A stretch of 64,000 nt of DNA from Rhizobium etli CFN 42 (GCF_000092045.1 NC_007761.1:499001-563000), one strand, 5' to 3'; shown: positions 25,112 to 35,451, counted from the stretch's first letter. Notes: generated by a model not told the origin, from the sequence alone. Numbers and translations are program-made.

Positions 25112-25993
25112 CTATTTCAGGAAGCCGGGGCCTGAGCCGATGATCTCTTTGTCGATAGCGCCGAGCGCCGCCTCGTCTTTGCCGTCATAATCCATCCGGT
25201 TGAGCATGTGACGGATGAGCTGCAGCCTTGCACGCCGCTTGTCGTTGGCGTGAATGACGGTCCATGGCGCGAAATCCGTATGGGTTTCCTTCAGCATCCG
25301 ATCGCGCTTTTCGCTGTAATCGCCCCATTTCGCCAGCGCCGCGATGTCCATCGACGACAGCTTCCAGACCTTCAGCGGATCGTGCCTGCGATCGTGGAAA
25401 CGCTTGAGCTGCATCTCGCGGCCGATATCGAGATAGAATTTGAAGAAGAAGATCCCCTCATGGGCAATGATCTTTTCGAGCTGCGGGGCCTGTTTGAGGA
25501 AGCCTTCATATTGCTGCGGCGTGCAGAAGCCCATCACCGGCTCGACGCCGGCGCGGTTGTACCAGGAGCGGTCGAAGAGCACAAATTCGCCCGCCGTCGG
25601 AAACTGCGCGACATAACGCTGAAAATACCATTGCCCCTGCTCGCGTTCGGTCGGTTTGGCGAGCGCCACGACGCGGGCGAGGCGCGGGTTCATATGTGCG
25701 GAGGAGGCCGAGATCGCGCCGCCCTTGCCGGCGGCATCCCGCCCCTCGAACAGCGCCATGACCCGCTTGCCGGTCGCCTGCAGCCAGAACTGCACCTTGA
25801 CGAGCTCGACTTGAAGCTTTTCCAGCTGCTCCAGATAATCCTCCTCGTTCAGTTTCTTCTTGTAAGGAAATTCGCCGGATTCCAGCGCGTGGTCGTCCAC
25901 CCAGTCCGGCAGAACCGGATCGTCGACGTCGAAGATGCGCTTCTTGCCGCGGATATCGAGCTCCACGGCCCTGCTTTCGACAGTCTCGCCCAT
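25112..25993 (-). CDS. ppk2: Polyphosphate kinase 2 family protein
   Basis: A 293-residue protein of the PPK2 family. The start at 25993 ([10 protein letters not shown]) has an AGGAGGAG ribosome site; a longer frame from 26140 has none. Walker A-like [11 protein letters not shown] (about residues 84-94) and Walker B-like [13 protein letters not shown] are intact, followed by the lid-like [20 protein letters not shown]2 enzymes use polyphosphate to phosphorylate GDP/ADP (or the reverse), acting in the cytoplasm. It is divergent from phoR and next to the Pst/Pho block, which fits a phosphate-storage role. A single-domain class I type is most likely by length. Confidence 0.92.
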   Translation of the reverse strand: MGETVESRAVELDIRGKKRIFDVDDPVLPDWVDDHALESGEFPYKKKLNEEDYLEQLEKLQVELVKVQFWLQATGKRVMALFEGRDAAGKGGAISASSAHMNPRLARVVALAKPTEREQGQWYFQRYVAQFPTAGEFVLFDRSWYNRAGVEPVMGFCTPQQYEGFLKQAPQLEKIIAHEGIFFFKFYLDIGREMQLKRFHDRRHDPLKVWKLSSMDIAALAKWGDYSEKRDRMLKETHTDFAPWTVIHANDKRRARLQLIRHMLNRMDYDGKDEAALGAIDKEIIGSGPGFLK

Positions 25994-26199
25994 ATGCTCC
26001 TCCTGCGCTCGTGGTCCTGTGGCCGCAGGCGAACATATTTGCCGTTGAAAATCAAATCTTTCGCTTTTGGCCGGTGATTTTTCCCGAGCTTGCGCTGCAG
26101 TCTTACGCTTGAGCGGCGCCAGCCGAAAACTTTCTGTCATGAATTGCCGCTATCAGGCAGAGTTCAATATAAGAAACGAATCGACGCCGCGAGGCCCAT

Positions 26200-27453
26200 T
26201 TGCAAGACGAAACCCCCTGGAGGAAAAGCCTGCTGGCGCGCATCCGGCGCGAACGCCCCGTGCTGCTTGCAGCCATCCTCAGCGCCCTTGCCGCCCTTGC
26301 CGCCGGGATGAACAAGTGGGTGGTGCTCGTTCTCCTGCTCGTGATGATCTTGGCGGCGTTGTTCAACGAGGCGCCGGTCCTCAATGCGAAACCCGTCGAG
26401 CCGGTGGAGACGGAGCCGCACGCGCCTCCAAGCCGGCTGCCTGACGTTTCCGCCACGCTTGCCGGGCTCGATGTCCCCGCCATGGTGCTGTCGGACGACG
26501 CCTCGGTGCTGTTCCAGAACCGTGCCGCCGAAAAGGCCTTCGGTGAGGTGGCGATCGGGGCACATATATCGGCCCGGCTGCGCTCCCCCGGCGTGCTCGA
26601 CATGGTGCGCGAAACCATCGCCACCAATGCGCCGAACCAGATCGAGCATGCCGAGCGGCTGCCGTCCGAACGCGTCTATATCGTCCGCAGCGCGCCTGTC
26701 GAATTCCAGGCCGACGGAGAGACGGAGCGATTTTTCATCCTGTCCTTCCGCGATATATCGGAGGTCCGCCGGATCGACCGCATGCGGTCGGATTTCGTCG
26801 CCAATGCCAGCCATGAGCTGCGCACGCCGCTTGCCTCGCTGCGCGGCTTCATCGAGACCATCCAGGGGCCGGCGAAGAACGATCAGAAGGCGCAGGCGCA
26901 GTTTCTCGGCATCATGCTTGATCAGGCCACCCGCATGAGCCGGCTGGTCGACGACCTGCTGTCGCTCTCCCGCCTGGAGCTGAAATCGCACATCGCGCCG
27001 GATGAAAAGGTCGATCTGGTGCCGCTGCTCGGCCATGTCCGCGACTCGCTGGTGCCGCTGGCCAGAGATGTCGGCGTCGACATCAACCTGCATCTGCCCG
27101 ATGGTAAGGTCGAGGTGCTGGGAGACCGCGACGAGCTTGTGCAGGTTTTCGAGAACCTGATGGAGAATGCCTGCAAATACGGCCAGGAGGGCAAGATCGT
27201 CGATGTCTGGCTGAAGAACGGCGCCGGGGCGCCCGTGGAGGTCAGCATCGTCGACAAGGGGCCAGGCATTCCGGCCGAGCACGTGCCGCGTCTGACGGAA
27301 CGCTTCTATCGCGTCAGCATCGAGGACAGCCGCTCGAAAAAAGGCACCGGCCTCGGCCTTGCCATCGTCAAACATATCCTGACCCGCCACCGCGCCCGGC
27401 TGATCGTCAAGTCCGAGGTCGGCAAGGGCACCAATTTTACAGTGCGCTTCTGA
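26200..27453 (+). CDS. phoR: Phosphate regulon sensor histidine kinase PhoR
   Basis: A 417-residue histidine kinase. Start is TTG at 26200 with GAGG upstream. Two close hydrophobic stretches (LLAAILSALAALAAG and VVLVLLLVMILAAL) anchor it at residues about 20-55. A PAS-like region follows (about 80-185). The H-box reads FVANASHELRTPLASLRGFI (His about residue 205). The N-box NLMENACKYG and G-boxes DKGPGIP and GTGLGLAIVKHIL complete the ATPase domain. It lacks a large periplasmic sensor, as expected for PhoR, which senses phosphate through PstSCAB-PhoU. It precedes pstS by a 363-bp gap with a Pho box, and phoB closes the cluster. Confidence 0.92.
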   Translation: MQDETPWRKSLLARIRRERPVLLAAILSALAALAAGMNKWVVLVLLLVMILAALFNEAPVLNAKPVEPVETEPHAPPSRLPDVSATLAGLDVPAMVLSDDASVLFQNRAAEKAFGEVAIGAHISARLRSPGVLDMVRETIATNAPNQIEHAERLPSERVYIVRSAPVEFQADGETERFFILSFRDISEVRRIDRMRSDFVANASHELRTPLASLRGFIETIQGPAKNDQKAQAQFLGIMLDQATRMSRLVDDLLSLSRLELKSHIAPDEKVDLVPLLGHVRDSLVPLARDVGVDINLHLPDGKVEVLGDRDELVQVFENLMENACKYGQEGKIVDVWLKNGAGAPVEVSIVDKGPGIPAEHVPRLTERFYRVSIEDSRSKKGTGLGLAIVKHILTRHRARLIVKSEVGKGTNFTVRF

Positions 27454-27683
27454 TATTTGTGGTCCCTTCTGGACGAGGATCGAACGGTTGCGGCATGTCC
27501 CTTCTCCCCGGAGTCGCGAGGTCGCGGCGCACCCCTTTCGCTTTGTTTGCGCGCATCCGACAACCGACGGGCCATCTGTGAAAATTTTGCAACGCCAGAT
27601 CGCTCTGCGGTCCGAGCTTTTCCATCCGCCGACGCAATCAGTCGGATCTCGTATTACTGATCATTTAAAAACAAAGACTTAAC

Positions 27684-27716
27684 CTGTCACAAATGTTTCA
27701 CGCGTTTGACATAAAA
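27684..27716 (+). promoter_or_regulatory. PhoB box (three 11-bp repeats) upstream of pstS
   Basis: Three consecutive 11-bp units resemble PhoB half-sites: CTGTCACAAAT (27684-27694), GTTTCACGCGT (27695-27705) and TTGACATAAAA (27706-27716). The first two give the 7-4-7 pattern of a PhoB dimer site. It is about 100 bp before the pstS start and explains phosphate-starvation induction of the pst operon. Confidence 0.8.
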
Positions 27717-27816
27717 GGACGGTGCTTACAGCGCTAAGAGAGTCCCGCCGATGAAAAATGGCACTGCGGGGGCCTCTTTAGGCCGCACTCACACAAGCCC
27801 AATGCGGGAGATTTTA

Positions 27817-28851
27817 ATGAACACCTTCAAGCTCACCGTTGCTGCGCTCGCTGCAACTGTTGCTTTCGCTGGCGCAGCCGTCGCTCGCGACCAGATCCAG
27901 ATCGCTGGTTCGTCCACCGTCCTGCCTTACGCCAAGATCGTTGCCGAATCCTTCGGCGAGACCTTCACCAACTTCAAGACACCGGTAGTCGAGTCCGGTG
28001 GCACGGGCGCTGGCCTAAAGGAATTCTGCAAGGGCGTTGGCGAAGACACCATCGACATCGCAAACGCTTCGCGTTCGATCAACAAGAACGAGCTGGAAGC
28101 CTGCAAGGCCGCCGGCGTGACGGACATCCAGGAAGTCAAGATCGGTTATGACGGCATCGTCTTCGCAACCGACTCGTCCAATCCCGATGTCGCCTACGTT
28201 CCCGCCGACATCTACAAGGCCCTCGCAGCCCAGGTCGTCGTCGACGGCAAGCTCGTCGCCAACCCCTACAAGAAGTGGTCGGAAGTCAACCCGAAGCTCC
28301 CGGCTGTTGATATCGCCGCCTATATCCCGGGCGAAAAGCACGGGACGCGCGAAGTCTTCGAACAGAACGTTCTTGCCGCCGGCTGCAAGGCTTCGGGCGC
28401 TCTCGACGTCATCGCCAAGGAAATCTCCGACAAGGCTGCCCAGACCAAGGCTTGCGTCGCAGTCCGCAAGGACGGCGCTGCCGTCGACATCGACGGCGAC
28501 TATCCGGAAACCCTCGCACGCATCGCCGCCAACAAGACCGGCGTCGGCGTATTCGGCCTTTCCTTCTATGAAAACAACGCCGACAAGCTCAAGGTCGCCA
28601 GCGTGAACGGCATCGTCCCGTCCACCGAAACGATCGCCAACGGCACTTATCCGGTTTCCCGCCCGCTGTTCTTCTACGTCAAGAAGGCACATCTCGGCGC
28701 CGTTCCGGGCCTCAAGGAATATGTCAACTTCTTCGTATCCGACCAGATGATCGGCCCCGACGGCCCGCTGGCTGAGTACGGCCTCGTTGCCGCTCCGGAT
28801 GCCGAGCGTGACGCGATCCGCAAGGACGTCGAAGCCGGTAAGTCCATGTAA
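27817..28851 (+). CDS. pstS: Phosphate ABC transporter substrate-binding protein PstS
   Basis: A 344-residue periplasmic phosphate-binding protein. The start at 27817 (MNTFKLTVAALAAT) follows a CGGGAG ribosome site and opens a Sec signal peptide cut after AAVA. The mature N-terminus has IQIAGSSTVLPYAKIVAESF, with the phosphate-binding GSSTV, then VVESGGTGAGLKEFC and IDIANASRSINK. The C-terminal half has REVFEQNVLAAGCKASGA and YPVSRPLFFYVKKAH. This is the larger alphaproteobacterial PstS form. First gene of pstSCAB-phoU-phoB; a strong hairpin after its stop probably keeps its expression higher than that of the downstream genes. Confidence 0.95.
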   Translation: MNTFKLTVAALAATVAFAGAAVARDQIQIAGSSTVLPYAKIVAESFGETFTNFKTPVVESGGTGAGLKEFCKGVGEDTIDIANASRSINKNELEACKAAGVTDIQEVKIGYDGIVFATDSSNPDVAYVPADIYKALAAQVVVDGKLVANPYKKWSEVNPKLPAVDIAAYIPGEKHGTREVFEQNVLAAGCKASGALDVIAKEISDKAAQTKACVAVRKDGAAVDIDGDYPETLARIAANKTGVGVFGLSFYENNADKLKVASVNGIVPSTETIANGTYPVSRPLFFYVKKAHLGAVPGLKEYVNFFVSDQMIGPDGPLAEYGLVAAPDAERDAIRKDVEAGKSM

Positions 28852-28857
28852 TGACTT

Positions 28858-28890
28858 TGCCGGCGCGGTGCTTCAAGGCCCGCGCCGGCA
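28858..28890 (+). terminator. Strong hairpin between pstS and pstC
   Basis: A perfect 11-bp stem (TGCCGGCGCGG at 28858-28868, CCGCGCCGGCA at 28880-28890) with an 11-base loop begins 6 bases after the pstS stop. No T-run follows, so partial termination or mRNA 3'-end protection is likely, giving excess PstS. Confidence 0.65.
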
Positions 28891-29017
28891 TCGCTTATGT
28901 CCCTGCGTCCCGGTCTTTCCGCTGCAGGGTTGAAATCCTTCTCCATGATTGGAAGCCGAAGGTAGGCTGATGAAGCCGCCGCGCTTTTTGGGGGCCACGG
29001 GCCTGGGGACGTAACGA

Positions 29018-30499
29018 ATGAGCACATCCGTCATACTTCTGTGCCTTGTGGTGATCGGCGCCGTCGCCTATCTGGTCGCGCGCGGCCGTGCCGCAGCCCT
29101 TGCCGGAGGCAGGTCCTCCGCACTGCATTCCCGGCCGGCCTATTACGGCGCCTATGCGGCGATCTGGGCCGTTCTTCCGGCCCTCATCGTTCTCTGCGTC
29201 TGGCTCTCGGTCAGCCCCGGTATCATTCAGTCCTCGGTGCGCGGCACTTTCCCCGCCGACGTTAAGGCCGAGGCCGCAGTCGAGCAGGATCTGAGCTATT
29301 CGATGGTGGCGACGGTCGCGCGCGGCCTGACGATGCTGACTTCCGACGAAGCCGCCGCTGTCGCAAACGATCCGGCCGCCCTGCAGGCCAAGCTCAGTGA
29401 GAAGGGCGTGCCGCTCGCCGGCCAGCCGCAGCCTTACATGGTCGAGGCCGCCAAGAAGCTCAACGCCATGAGCCTGACGAGCCGCCTGGCCATGACCGCG
29501 GTTGTTTTCGTTCTGGCTGTCGCCGGCGCCTTCTACGCGCTGCGCGCCATCGCGCCCCGCTTCCGCGCCCGCAACCGCGTCGAGCGCGTCATGCTCTGGG
29601 GGCTGCTGCTCGCCTCCTCGATCGCCATCCTGACGACGGTCGGCATCGTTCTGTCGATGCTGTCGGAAGCCACGCGCTTCTTTGCCGTCGTTCCAGCCGG
29701 CGATTTCTTCTTCGGCACCGTCTGGGATCCGCGCTTTGCCGGCGCCGGCGGCTCGTCCTTCGGCCAGTTCGGCCTGATCCCGCTCTTGCTCGGCACGCTC
29801 TATATCGGTCTGGTCGCCATGCTGGTCGCCGTGCCGGTCGGGCTGTTCGCCGCCATCTACATGGCTGAATACGCCTCGCCCAAGGTGCGCGGGATTTCCA
29901 AGCCGCTTCTCGAAGTGCTGGCCGGCATTCCGACGATCGTCTACGGCTTCTTCGCCCTCGTCACCGTCGGTCCGTTCCTGCGCGATTTCTCCGCTCAGAT
30001 CAGCGGCCTGCTCTCCGGCAGCTACACCAACTTCATCCAGGCGCAGAGCGTTCTGACCGCCGGCATCGTCATGGGCATCATGCTGATCCCCTACGTGTCC
30101 TCGCTGTCGGACGATATCATCACCGCCGTACCGCGGGCCCTGCGTGACGGTTCGCTCGGTCTCGGCGCCACCCGCTCCGAAACCATCAAGAAGGTGGTGC
30201 TGCCGGCCGCCCTTCCCGGCATCGTCGGCGCGCTGCTGATGACCGCCTCGCGCGCCATCGGCGAAACCATGATCGTCGTGCTGGCCGCCGGTGTCGCCGC
30301 CCGCATCCAGATCAACCCCTTCGAGCCGATGACGACGGTGACCGTCAAGATCGTCAACCAGCTGACGGGCGACCTTGAATTCACCTCGCCGCAGACGCTG
30401 GTTGCCTTTGCCCTCGGCATCACCCTGTTCTGCATCACGCTTTGCCTCAATATCTACGCGCTCTACATCGTGCGCAAATACCGGGAGCAGTACGAATGA
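29018..30499 (+). CDS. pstC: Phosphate ABC transporter permease PstC (long alphaproteobacterial form)
   Basis: A 493-residue permease, much longer than the roughly 320 residues of E. coli PstC. The C-terminal permease core (about 215-490) has text such as LFAAIYMAEYASPKVRGISK, KPLLEVLAGIPTIVYGFFAL and an EAA-like LRDGSLGLGATRSETIKKVV. The N-terminal extension contains membrane helices (ILLCLVVIGAVAYLVA and IWAVLPALIVLCVWLSV) and a soluble stretch around residues 85-150. It overlaps pstA by four bases. Together with PstA it forms the phosphate channel and probably takes part in signalling to PhoR with PhoU. Confidence 0.94.
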   Translation: MSTSVILLCLVVIGAVAYLVARGRAAALAGGRSSALHSRPAYYGAYAAIWAVLPALIVLCVWLSVSPGIIQSSVRGTFPADVKAEAAVEQDLSYSMVATVARGLTMLTSDEAAAVANDPAALQAKLSEKGVPLAGQPQPYMVEAAKKLNAMSLTSRLAMTAVVFVLAVAGAFYALRAIAPRFRARNRVERVMLWGLLLASSIAILTTVGIVLSMLSEATRFFAVVPAGDFFFGTVWDPRFAGAGGSSFGQFGLIPLLLGTLYIGLVAMLVAVPVGLFAAIYMAEYASPKVRGISKPLLEVLAGIPTIVYGFFALVTVGPFLRDFSAQISGLLSGSYTNFIQAQSVLTAGIVMGIMLIPYVSSLSDDIITAVPRALRDGSLGLGATRSETIKKVVLPAALPGIVGALLMTASRAIGETMIVVLAAGVAARIQINPFEPMTTVTVKIVNQLTGDLEFTSPQTLVAFALGITLFCITLCLNIYALYIVRKYREQYE

Positions 30500-31818
30500 C
30501 GGATATTGTTTCTCCCACGGCAGGTGTCACCGTTTCCAAGGCGCCAGCCCGTCGCGATATCGGCATCAAGCGCCGCTACGCCGCCGAGCGCCGGTTTCAG
30601 GCCTATGGCATCGCCGCCATCACCTTCGGTCTCGTCTTCCTGTTCATCCTGCTGTGGACGGTGATCGGCAAAGGTTACACCGCCTTCCAGCAGACCGCGA
30701 TCACCCTGCCGATCGAATTCACCGAGAAGACGATCGACCCGAACAACAAGCGCGCGAGCGACCCTTCGGTGCTGGTCGCCGCCAACTATCCGGTTCTGCT
30801 GCGCGACGCGATCGTCAAGCAGCTGAACATCAATGCGTCGAGCAAGCCTGATGTGCGCGACGCGACCGCCATGCTCTCCAAGAGTGCGCCGATCCAGCTG
30901 CGCGACATGGTCGTCGCCGATCCCTCGCTGATCGGCAAGACGGTCAATGTCTCCGTTCTCGCCGACGCCAATATCGACAGCGCCAACAAGGGCCAGATCG
31001 ATCTTTCCGTCGATGAGAAGAACCGCAAGGTCAACGACAAGCAGGTTAACTGGATGAACCAGCTTAAGGCGAGCGGGGCTCTGACCAAAGAGTTCAACAC
31101 CGGCCTCTTCGTCAACGGCAATTCCAGCCGTCCGGAGGCTGCAGGTCTTGGCGTTGCCCTCATCGGATCGCTCTACCTGATGCTGATCGTGCTGGCGCTG
31201 TCCCTGCCGATCGGGGTTGCCGCCTCGATCTATCTCGAGGAGTTCGCACCGAAGAACAAGCTGACGGACCTGATCGAGGTCAACATCAACAACCTCGCCG
31301 CGGTCCCGTCGATCGTCTACGGTCTGCTCGGCCTTTCCGTCTTCATCAACTTCATCGGCCTGCCGCGCTCGGCCTCGCTGGTCGGCGGCCTAGTGCTGAC
31401 GCTGATGACGCTGCCGACGATCATCATCGCCACGCGTGCGGCGCTGCGCGCCGTGCCGCCGTCGATCCGGGCCGCAGCGCTCGGCCTCGGCGCCTCGAAA
31501 ATGCAGATGGTGTTCCACCATGTCCTGCCGCTTGCCATGCCCGGCATCCTCACCGGCACGATCATCGGCCTGGCGCATGCGCTCGGCGAAACCGCGCCGC
31601 TGCTCTTGATCGGCATGGTCGCCTTCGTCGCCAACGCGCCGGCGACACCGCTCGAGCCCTCGACGGCCCTGCCGGTGCAGGTCTATATGTGGGCGAACGA
31701 GGCCGAACGGGCCTTCGTGGAGCGTACTTCGGGTGCCATCATCGTTCTGCTCCTGTTCCTGATCGTCATGAACATGGGCGCCATTCTCTTGCGTCGTCGC
31801 TTCGAGCGCCGCTGGTAA
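30496..31818 (+). CDS. pstA: Phosphate ABC transporter permease PstA (with N-terminal DUF3333-type region)
   Basis: A 440-residue permease. The start at 30496 ([11 protein letters not shown]) overlaps the pstC stop as ATGA. After a first helix ([18 protein letters not shown], about 43-60) comes a soluble region of about 150 residues (to about 210) of the DUF3333 type, absent from E. coli PstA. The core (about 220-440) has [20 protein letters not shown] and [13 protein letters not shown], then [20 protein letters not shown] (EAA loop). It pairs with PstC and couples to PstB. pstB begins 14 bp downstream. Confidence 0.94.
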   Translation: MTDIVSPTAGVTVSKAPARRDIGIKRRYAAERRFQAYGIAAITFGLVFLFILLWTVIGKGYTAFQQTAITLPIEFTEKTIDPNNKRASDPSVLVAANYPVLLRDAIVKQLNINASSKPDVRDATAMLSKSAPIQLRDMVVADPSLIGKTVNVSVLADANIDSANKGQIDLSVDEKNRKVNDKQVNWMNQLKASGALTKEFNTGLFVNGNSSRPEAAGLGVALIGSLYLMLIVLALSLPIGVAASIYLEEFAPKNKLTDLIEVNINNLAAVPSIVYGLLGLSVFINFIGLPRSASLVGGLVLTLMTLPTIIIATRAALRAVPPSIRAAALGLGASKMQMVFHHVLPLAMPGILTGTIIGLAHALGETAPLLLIGMVAFVANAPATPLEPSTALPVQVYMWANEAERAFVERTSGAIIVLLLFLIVMNMGAILLRRRFERRW

Positions 31819-31832
31819 ACGGAGTAGATATC

Positions 31833-32648
<816 letters not shown>

Positions 32649-32692
32649 TTGCGGTCATCCGAAGCCTTCCCGTTATTCGAGGACAAAGCCCC

Positions 32693-33406
32693 ATGGCATC
32701 GACACATATTTATTCTGCCTATGATGATGATCTGAAGTTCCTCTCCAGGCGCATTTCCGAAATGGGCGGCCTGGCCGAGCAGATGGTCGCCGAATCCGTA
32801 CGGGCGCTGGTCAACGGCGATACGGCGCTGGCGCAGAAGGTCATCTCCGACGATGTGATCCTCGATCACACCGAACGCGAGATCGGCGACAAGGCGATCG
32901 TCACCATCGCCCGCCGCCAGCCGATGGCCGCGGATCTGCGCGAAATCATGGGTTCGATCCGCATCGCCGCCGACCTCGAACGCGTGGGCGACCTCGGCAA
33001 GAACACCGCCAAGCGCGTCATCGCCGTGCAGAGCACCGGCGTTCCGCGCAAGCTCGCCCGCGGTCTCGAGCACTTGTCCGAGCTGGCGCTCGTCCAGCTC
33101 AAGGAAGTGCTCGATGTCTATACGACACGCGCCGCCGACAAGGCGACCGCCATCCGCGAACGCGATAACGAGATCGACGCGATGTACACCTCGCTGTTCC
33201 GCGAGCTCTTGACCTACATGATGGAAGATCCGCGCAACATCACGAGCTGCACGCATCTGCTCTTCTGCGCCAAGAACATCGAGCGCATCGGCGACCATGC
33301 CACCAACATCGCCGAGACGATCTACTACATGGCGACGGGCGCCCAGCCGGAAGGCGATCGTCCGAAGGATGACAGCGCCAACACCGTCGGCGCCGCGACG
33401 GAATAA
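32693..33406 (+). CDS. phoU: Phosphate signalling protein PhoU
   Basis: A 237-residue, all-helical cytoplasmic protein with the duplicated PhoU domain. The first repeat (about 10-105) includes VILDHTEREIGDKAIVTIAR and RQPMAADLREIMGSIRIAAD, then LERVGDLGKNTAKR. The second repeat (about 115-220) includes ITSCTHLLFCAKNIERIGDH and ATNIAETIYYMATG. The E/D-rich metal-binding positions of both repeats are present. PhoU transmits the transporter's phosphate status to PhoR and limits phosphate influx. It lies between pstB and phoB, usual for rhizobia. Confidence 0.96.
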   Translation: MASTHIYSAYDDDLKFLSRRISEMGGLAEQMVAESVRALVNGDTALAQKVISDDVILDHTEREIGDKAIVTIARRQPMAADLREIMGSIRIAADLERVGDLGKNTAKRVIAVQSTGVPRKLARGLEHLSELALVQLKEVLDVYTTRAADKATAIRERDNEIDAMYTSLFRELLTYMMEDPRNITSCTHLLFCAKNIERIGDHATNIAETIYYMATGAQPEGDRPKDDSANTVGAATE

Positions 33407-33566
33407 TCGTTCCGAGCGAGCCGCCCGGGCCCGCCGCCCGGACCAGTCACTTGCGTGCGCGCCAGTTAGGGGCGCGCAAAGAGGTCGCAGCCAATTTCTG
33501 AATTTGCGCAGGACGCCTGATTAAATCGTCCCGATTTAAGGCTTGTGCGCGAGGAGACGGAGACGC

Positions 33567-34250
33567 ATGATCCCGAGAGTCGCAGTTGTTGAAGACGAGG
33601 AGGCGCTCAGCGTGCTCCTTCGCTATAATCTCGAAGCGGAAGGCTTCGAGGTCGATACCATCCTGCGCGGCGACGAGGCCGAAATCAGGCTTCAGGAGCG
33701 CACGCCCGACCTTCTCATCCTCGACTGGATGCTGCCCGGCGTCTCCGGCATCGAACTCTGCCGGCGCCTGCGCATGCGGCCGGAAACCGAGCGGCTGCCG
33801 ATCATCATGCTGACGGCGCGCGGCGAGGAGAGCGAGCGTGTCCGTGGCCTGTCCACTGGCGCCGACGATTATGTCGTCAAGCCGTTTTCGACTCCCGAGC
33901 TCGTCGCCCGCGTCAAGGCGATGCTGCGCCGTGCCCGTCCCGAGGTGCTGTCCTCGGTGCTGAAATGCGGCGATATCGAGCTCGACCGCGAAACCCATCG
34001 CGTCCATCGCAAGAGCCGCGAAGTCCGCCTCGGCCCGACCGAATTCCGCCTGCTGGAGTTCCTGATGTCGTCGCCGGGCCGGGTCTTTTCCCGCTCGCAG
34101 CTTCTCGACGGCGTCTGGGGCCACGACATCTATGTCGACGAACGCACGGTCGACGTCCATGTCGGCCGCCTGCGCAAGGCGCTGAACTTCTCCAATATGC
34201 AGGACGTCATCCGCACCGTCCGCGGCGCCGGCTATTCGATGGAAGCCTAA
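33567..34250 (+). CDS. phoB: Phosphate regulon response regulator PhoB
   Basis: A 227-residue OmpR-type response regulator. The start at 33567 (MIPRVAVVEDEEAL) is preferred over an in-frame codon at 33543 because of the GGAGACG upstream. The receiver domain (about 1-120) has acidic VEDEE, phosphoacceptor Asp in LILDWMLPG, Thr in MLTARGEE and Lys in VVKPFSTPEL. The winged-helix domain (about 130-225) has LGPTEFRLLEFLMSSPGRVF and DERTVDVHVGRLRKAL. It activates pst and other phosphate-starvation genes by binding Pho boxes such as the one before pstS. PhoR, encoded at the other end of the cluster, is the partner kinase. Confidence 0.96.
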   Translation: MIPRVAVVEDEEALSVLLRYNLEAEGFEVDTILRGDEAEIRLQERTPDLLILDWMLPGVSGIELCRRLRMRPETERLPIIMLTARGEESERVRGLSTGADDYVVKPFSTPELVARVKAMLRRARPEVLSSVLKCGDIELDRETHRVHRKSREVRLGPTEFRLLEFLMSSPGRVFSRSQLLDGVWGHDIYVDERTVDVHVGRLRKALNFSNMQDVIRTVRGAGYSMEA

Positions 34251-34350
34251 GCTGAGGGTGTGTGTGGTCGGCATTCCCACCGGTGCAGCCTTCCCCACTC
34301 CCTTCAACCCGCCGGCGCAGCTTATGTGTATTCGGCACAACCTCTTCTCC

Positions 34351-34480
34351 GTCATCCCAGGGCTTGACCCTGGGATCCATGCGGCTGGCACGGCGGAAAG
34401 AGTGATGGCATCCCACTGCAGGCGAACAAATTGAAGCGGCGTGCTTGGTTGTGGATCCCAGGGTCAAGCCCTGGGATGAC
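34351..34480. repeat. RIME-like palindromic mosaic repeat, copy 1
   Basis: Two exactly complementary 29-base arms (34351-34379 and 34452-34480) flank a 72-base spacer between phoB and gcrA. Each arm is itself palindromic around CCCAGGGCTTGACCCTGGG. A diverged relative lies at 63453-63536. The layout fits Rhizobium intergenic mosaic (RIME-type) elements, though I cannot confirm the family without a search. Confidence 0.75.
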
Positions 34481-34682
34481 GGAGTTTGGGGAAGGCGGCC
34501 GGCAAGAGGCGAGAGGTCTGAAGCAGTCGAGCTGGAGCGGTTCAGCTCTCCATGGAAGCAAGAGCCGTCTTACGCAATTCCTGAATGAAAATCGCTTCAG
34601 GCTTCTCCTGGATTGCTCTGAGACCGTGTGGTTCGTGATCTTTGCCGTATCAGCACCTACAGCCACAGCTCCACCATTCCAT

Positions 34683-34708
34683 AAAAAAACGGGCCACGAG
34701 GCCCGTTT
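34683..34708 (-). terminator. Rho-independent terminator of gcrA
   Basis: On the minus strand AAACGGGCC, a TCGT loop and GGCCCGTTT form a 9-bp stem ending in a run of seven T residues (34683-34689). It lies 27 bases after the gcrA stop. Confidence 0.88.
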
Positions 34709-34734
34709 CGCATTTCCAGCAATGGTTTGCCCGC

Positions 34735-35268
34735 TCAGCTGACCCGCGCTGCCGCCCGGCGGCGTTCGTTGATCGGCTGGTAGGCAAGCTTCTGGTGGTA
34801 GCTGCAATAGGGCGAATTGTCAGGGGATTCGCAGCCGCAGAAGTGGAAATCGTCCTTCAGCGGATCGCCGACCGGCCATTTGCAGGTGCGTTCGGTCAGT
34901 TCCGTCAGGCCGAGGCGGCGGGAAATCGGCACGACCACGTTGCCCTTCGGCACGTATTCCATTTCCTCGACCGTTTCGATCTCGATCTCTTCCTTCAGCA
35001 GGGTTGCGCCCTGCTGGCGGGTCACGGTGCGGGTGGCGATCCGGGAGGCGTAGTTCGGCGCGCGCGGCGCGGATGTCTGACGCTTCGGCGTGCGCGCCGC
35101 TGTGGCTGTGCCGCCGGCCTTGGCGCGGCCGGGAAGGTTGAGCCTGTGCACCTTGCCGATAACGGCGTTTCGGCTGACCCCGCCAAGCTGCGCAGCAATC
35201 TGGCTGGCGCTCAGTCCTTCGGCCCAAAGCTTCTTGAGTTTCTCGACCCGCTCGTCTGTCCAGTTCAT
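34735..35268 (-). CDS. gcrA: Cell cycle regulator GcrA
   Basis: A 177-residue GcrA family protein. The N-terminal HTH begins MNWTDERVEKLKKLWAEGLS, with ASQIAAQLGGVSRNAVIGKV and HRLNLPGR completing the DNA-binding region (about residues 1-48). A basic, Ala/Thr-rich linker follows. The C-terminal sigma-interacting region includes TERTCKWPVGDPLKDDFHFC, GCESPDNSPYCSYHQKLAYQ with conserved Cys/His. In alphaproteobacteria GcrA works with sigma-70 at promoters carrying CcrM-methylated GANTC. It has its own terminator, and a dense GANTC cluster lies upstream. Confidence 0.96.
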   Translation of the reverse strand: MNWTDERVEKLKKLWAEGLSASQIAAQLGGVSRNAVIGKVHRLNLPGRAKAGGTATAARTPKRQTSAPRAPNYASRIATRTVTRQQGATLLKEEIEIETVEEMEYVPKGNVVVPISRRLGLTELTERTCKWPVGDPLKDDFHFCGCESPDNSPYCSYHQKLAYQPINERRRAAARVS

Positions 35269-35301
35269 GCCCTGTCTCCACCTTTTGCGTTGGTGATGGC
35301 A

Positions 35302-35451
35302 GAATCCCTCACCGTTGTCCCGGAAGCCTCCGAAACAAGAAACGCTTGATCAATTTTGGTGACTAGTTCCGCCGCATGCAGTCTAGTAATTGAACTTTAA
35401 CCTAGTGTGAGGCTGACTCCGTGACAAGAGTCGCGGGAATCCGGATGAATC
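35302..35451. promoter_or_regulatory. GANTC (CcrM methylation) site cluster upstream of gcrA
   Basis: GANTC sites are at 35302-35306, 35415-35419, 35428-35432, 35437-35441 and 35447-35451, with one more at 35654-35658 near argD. Four fall within 37 bp, against an average of roughly one per 256 bp expected in random sequence. The rest of the 425-bp gcrA-argD gap holds no convincing gene. Confidence 0.7.
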
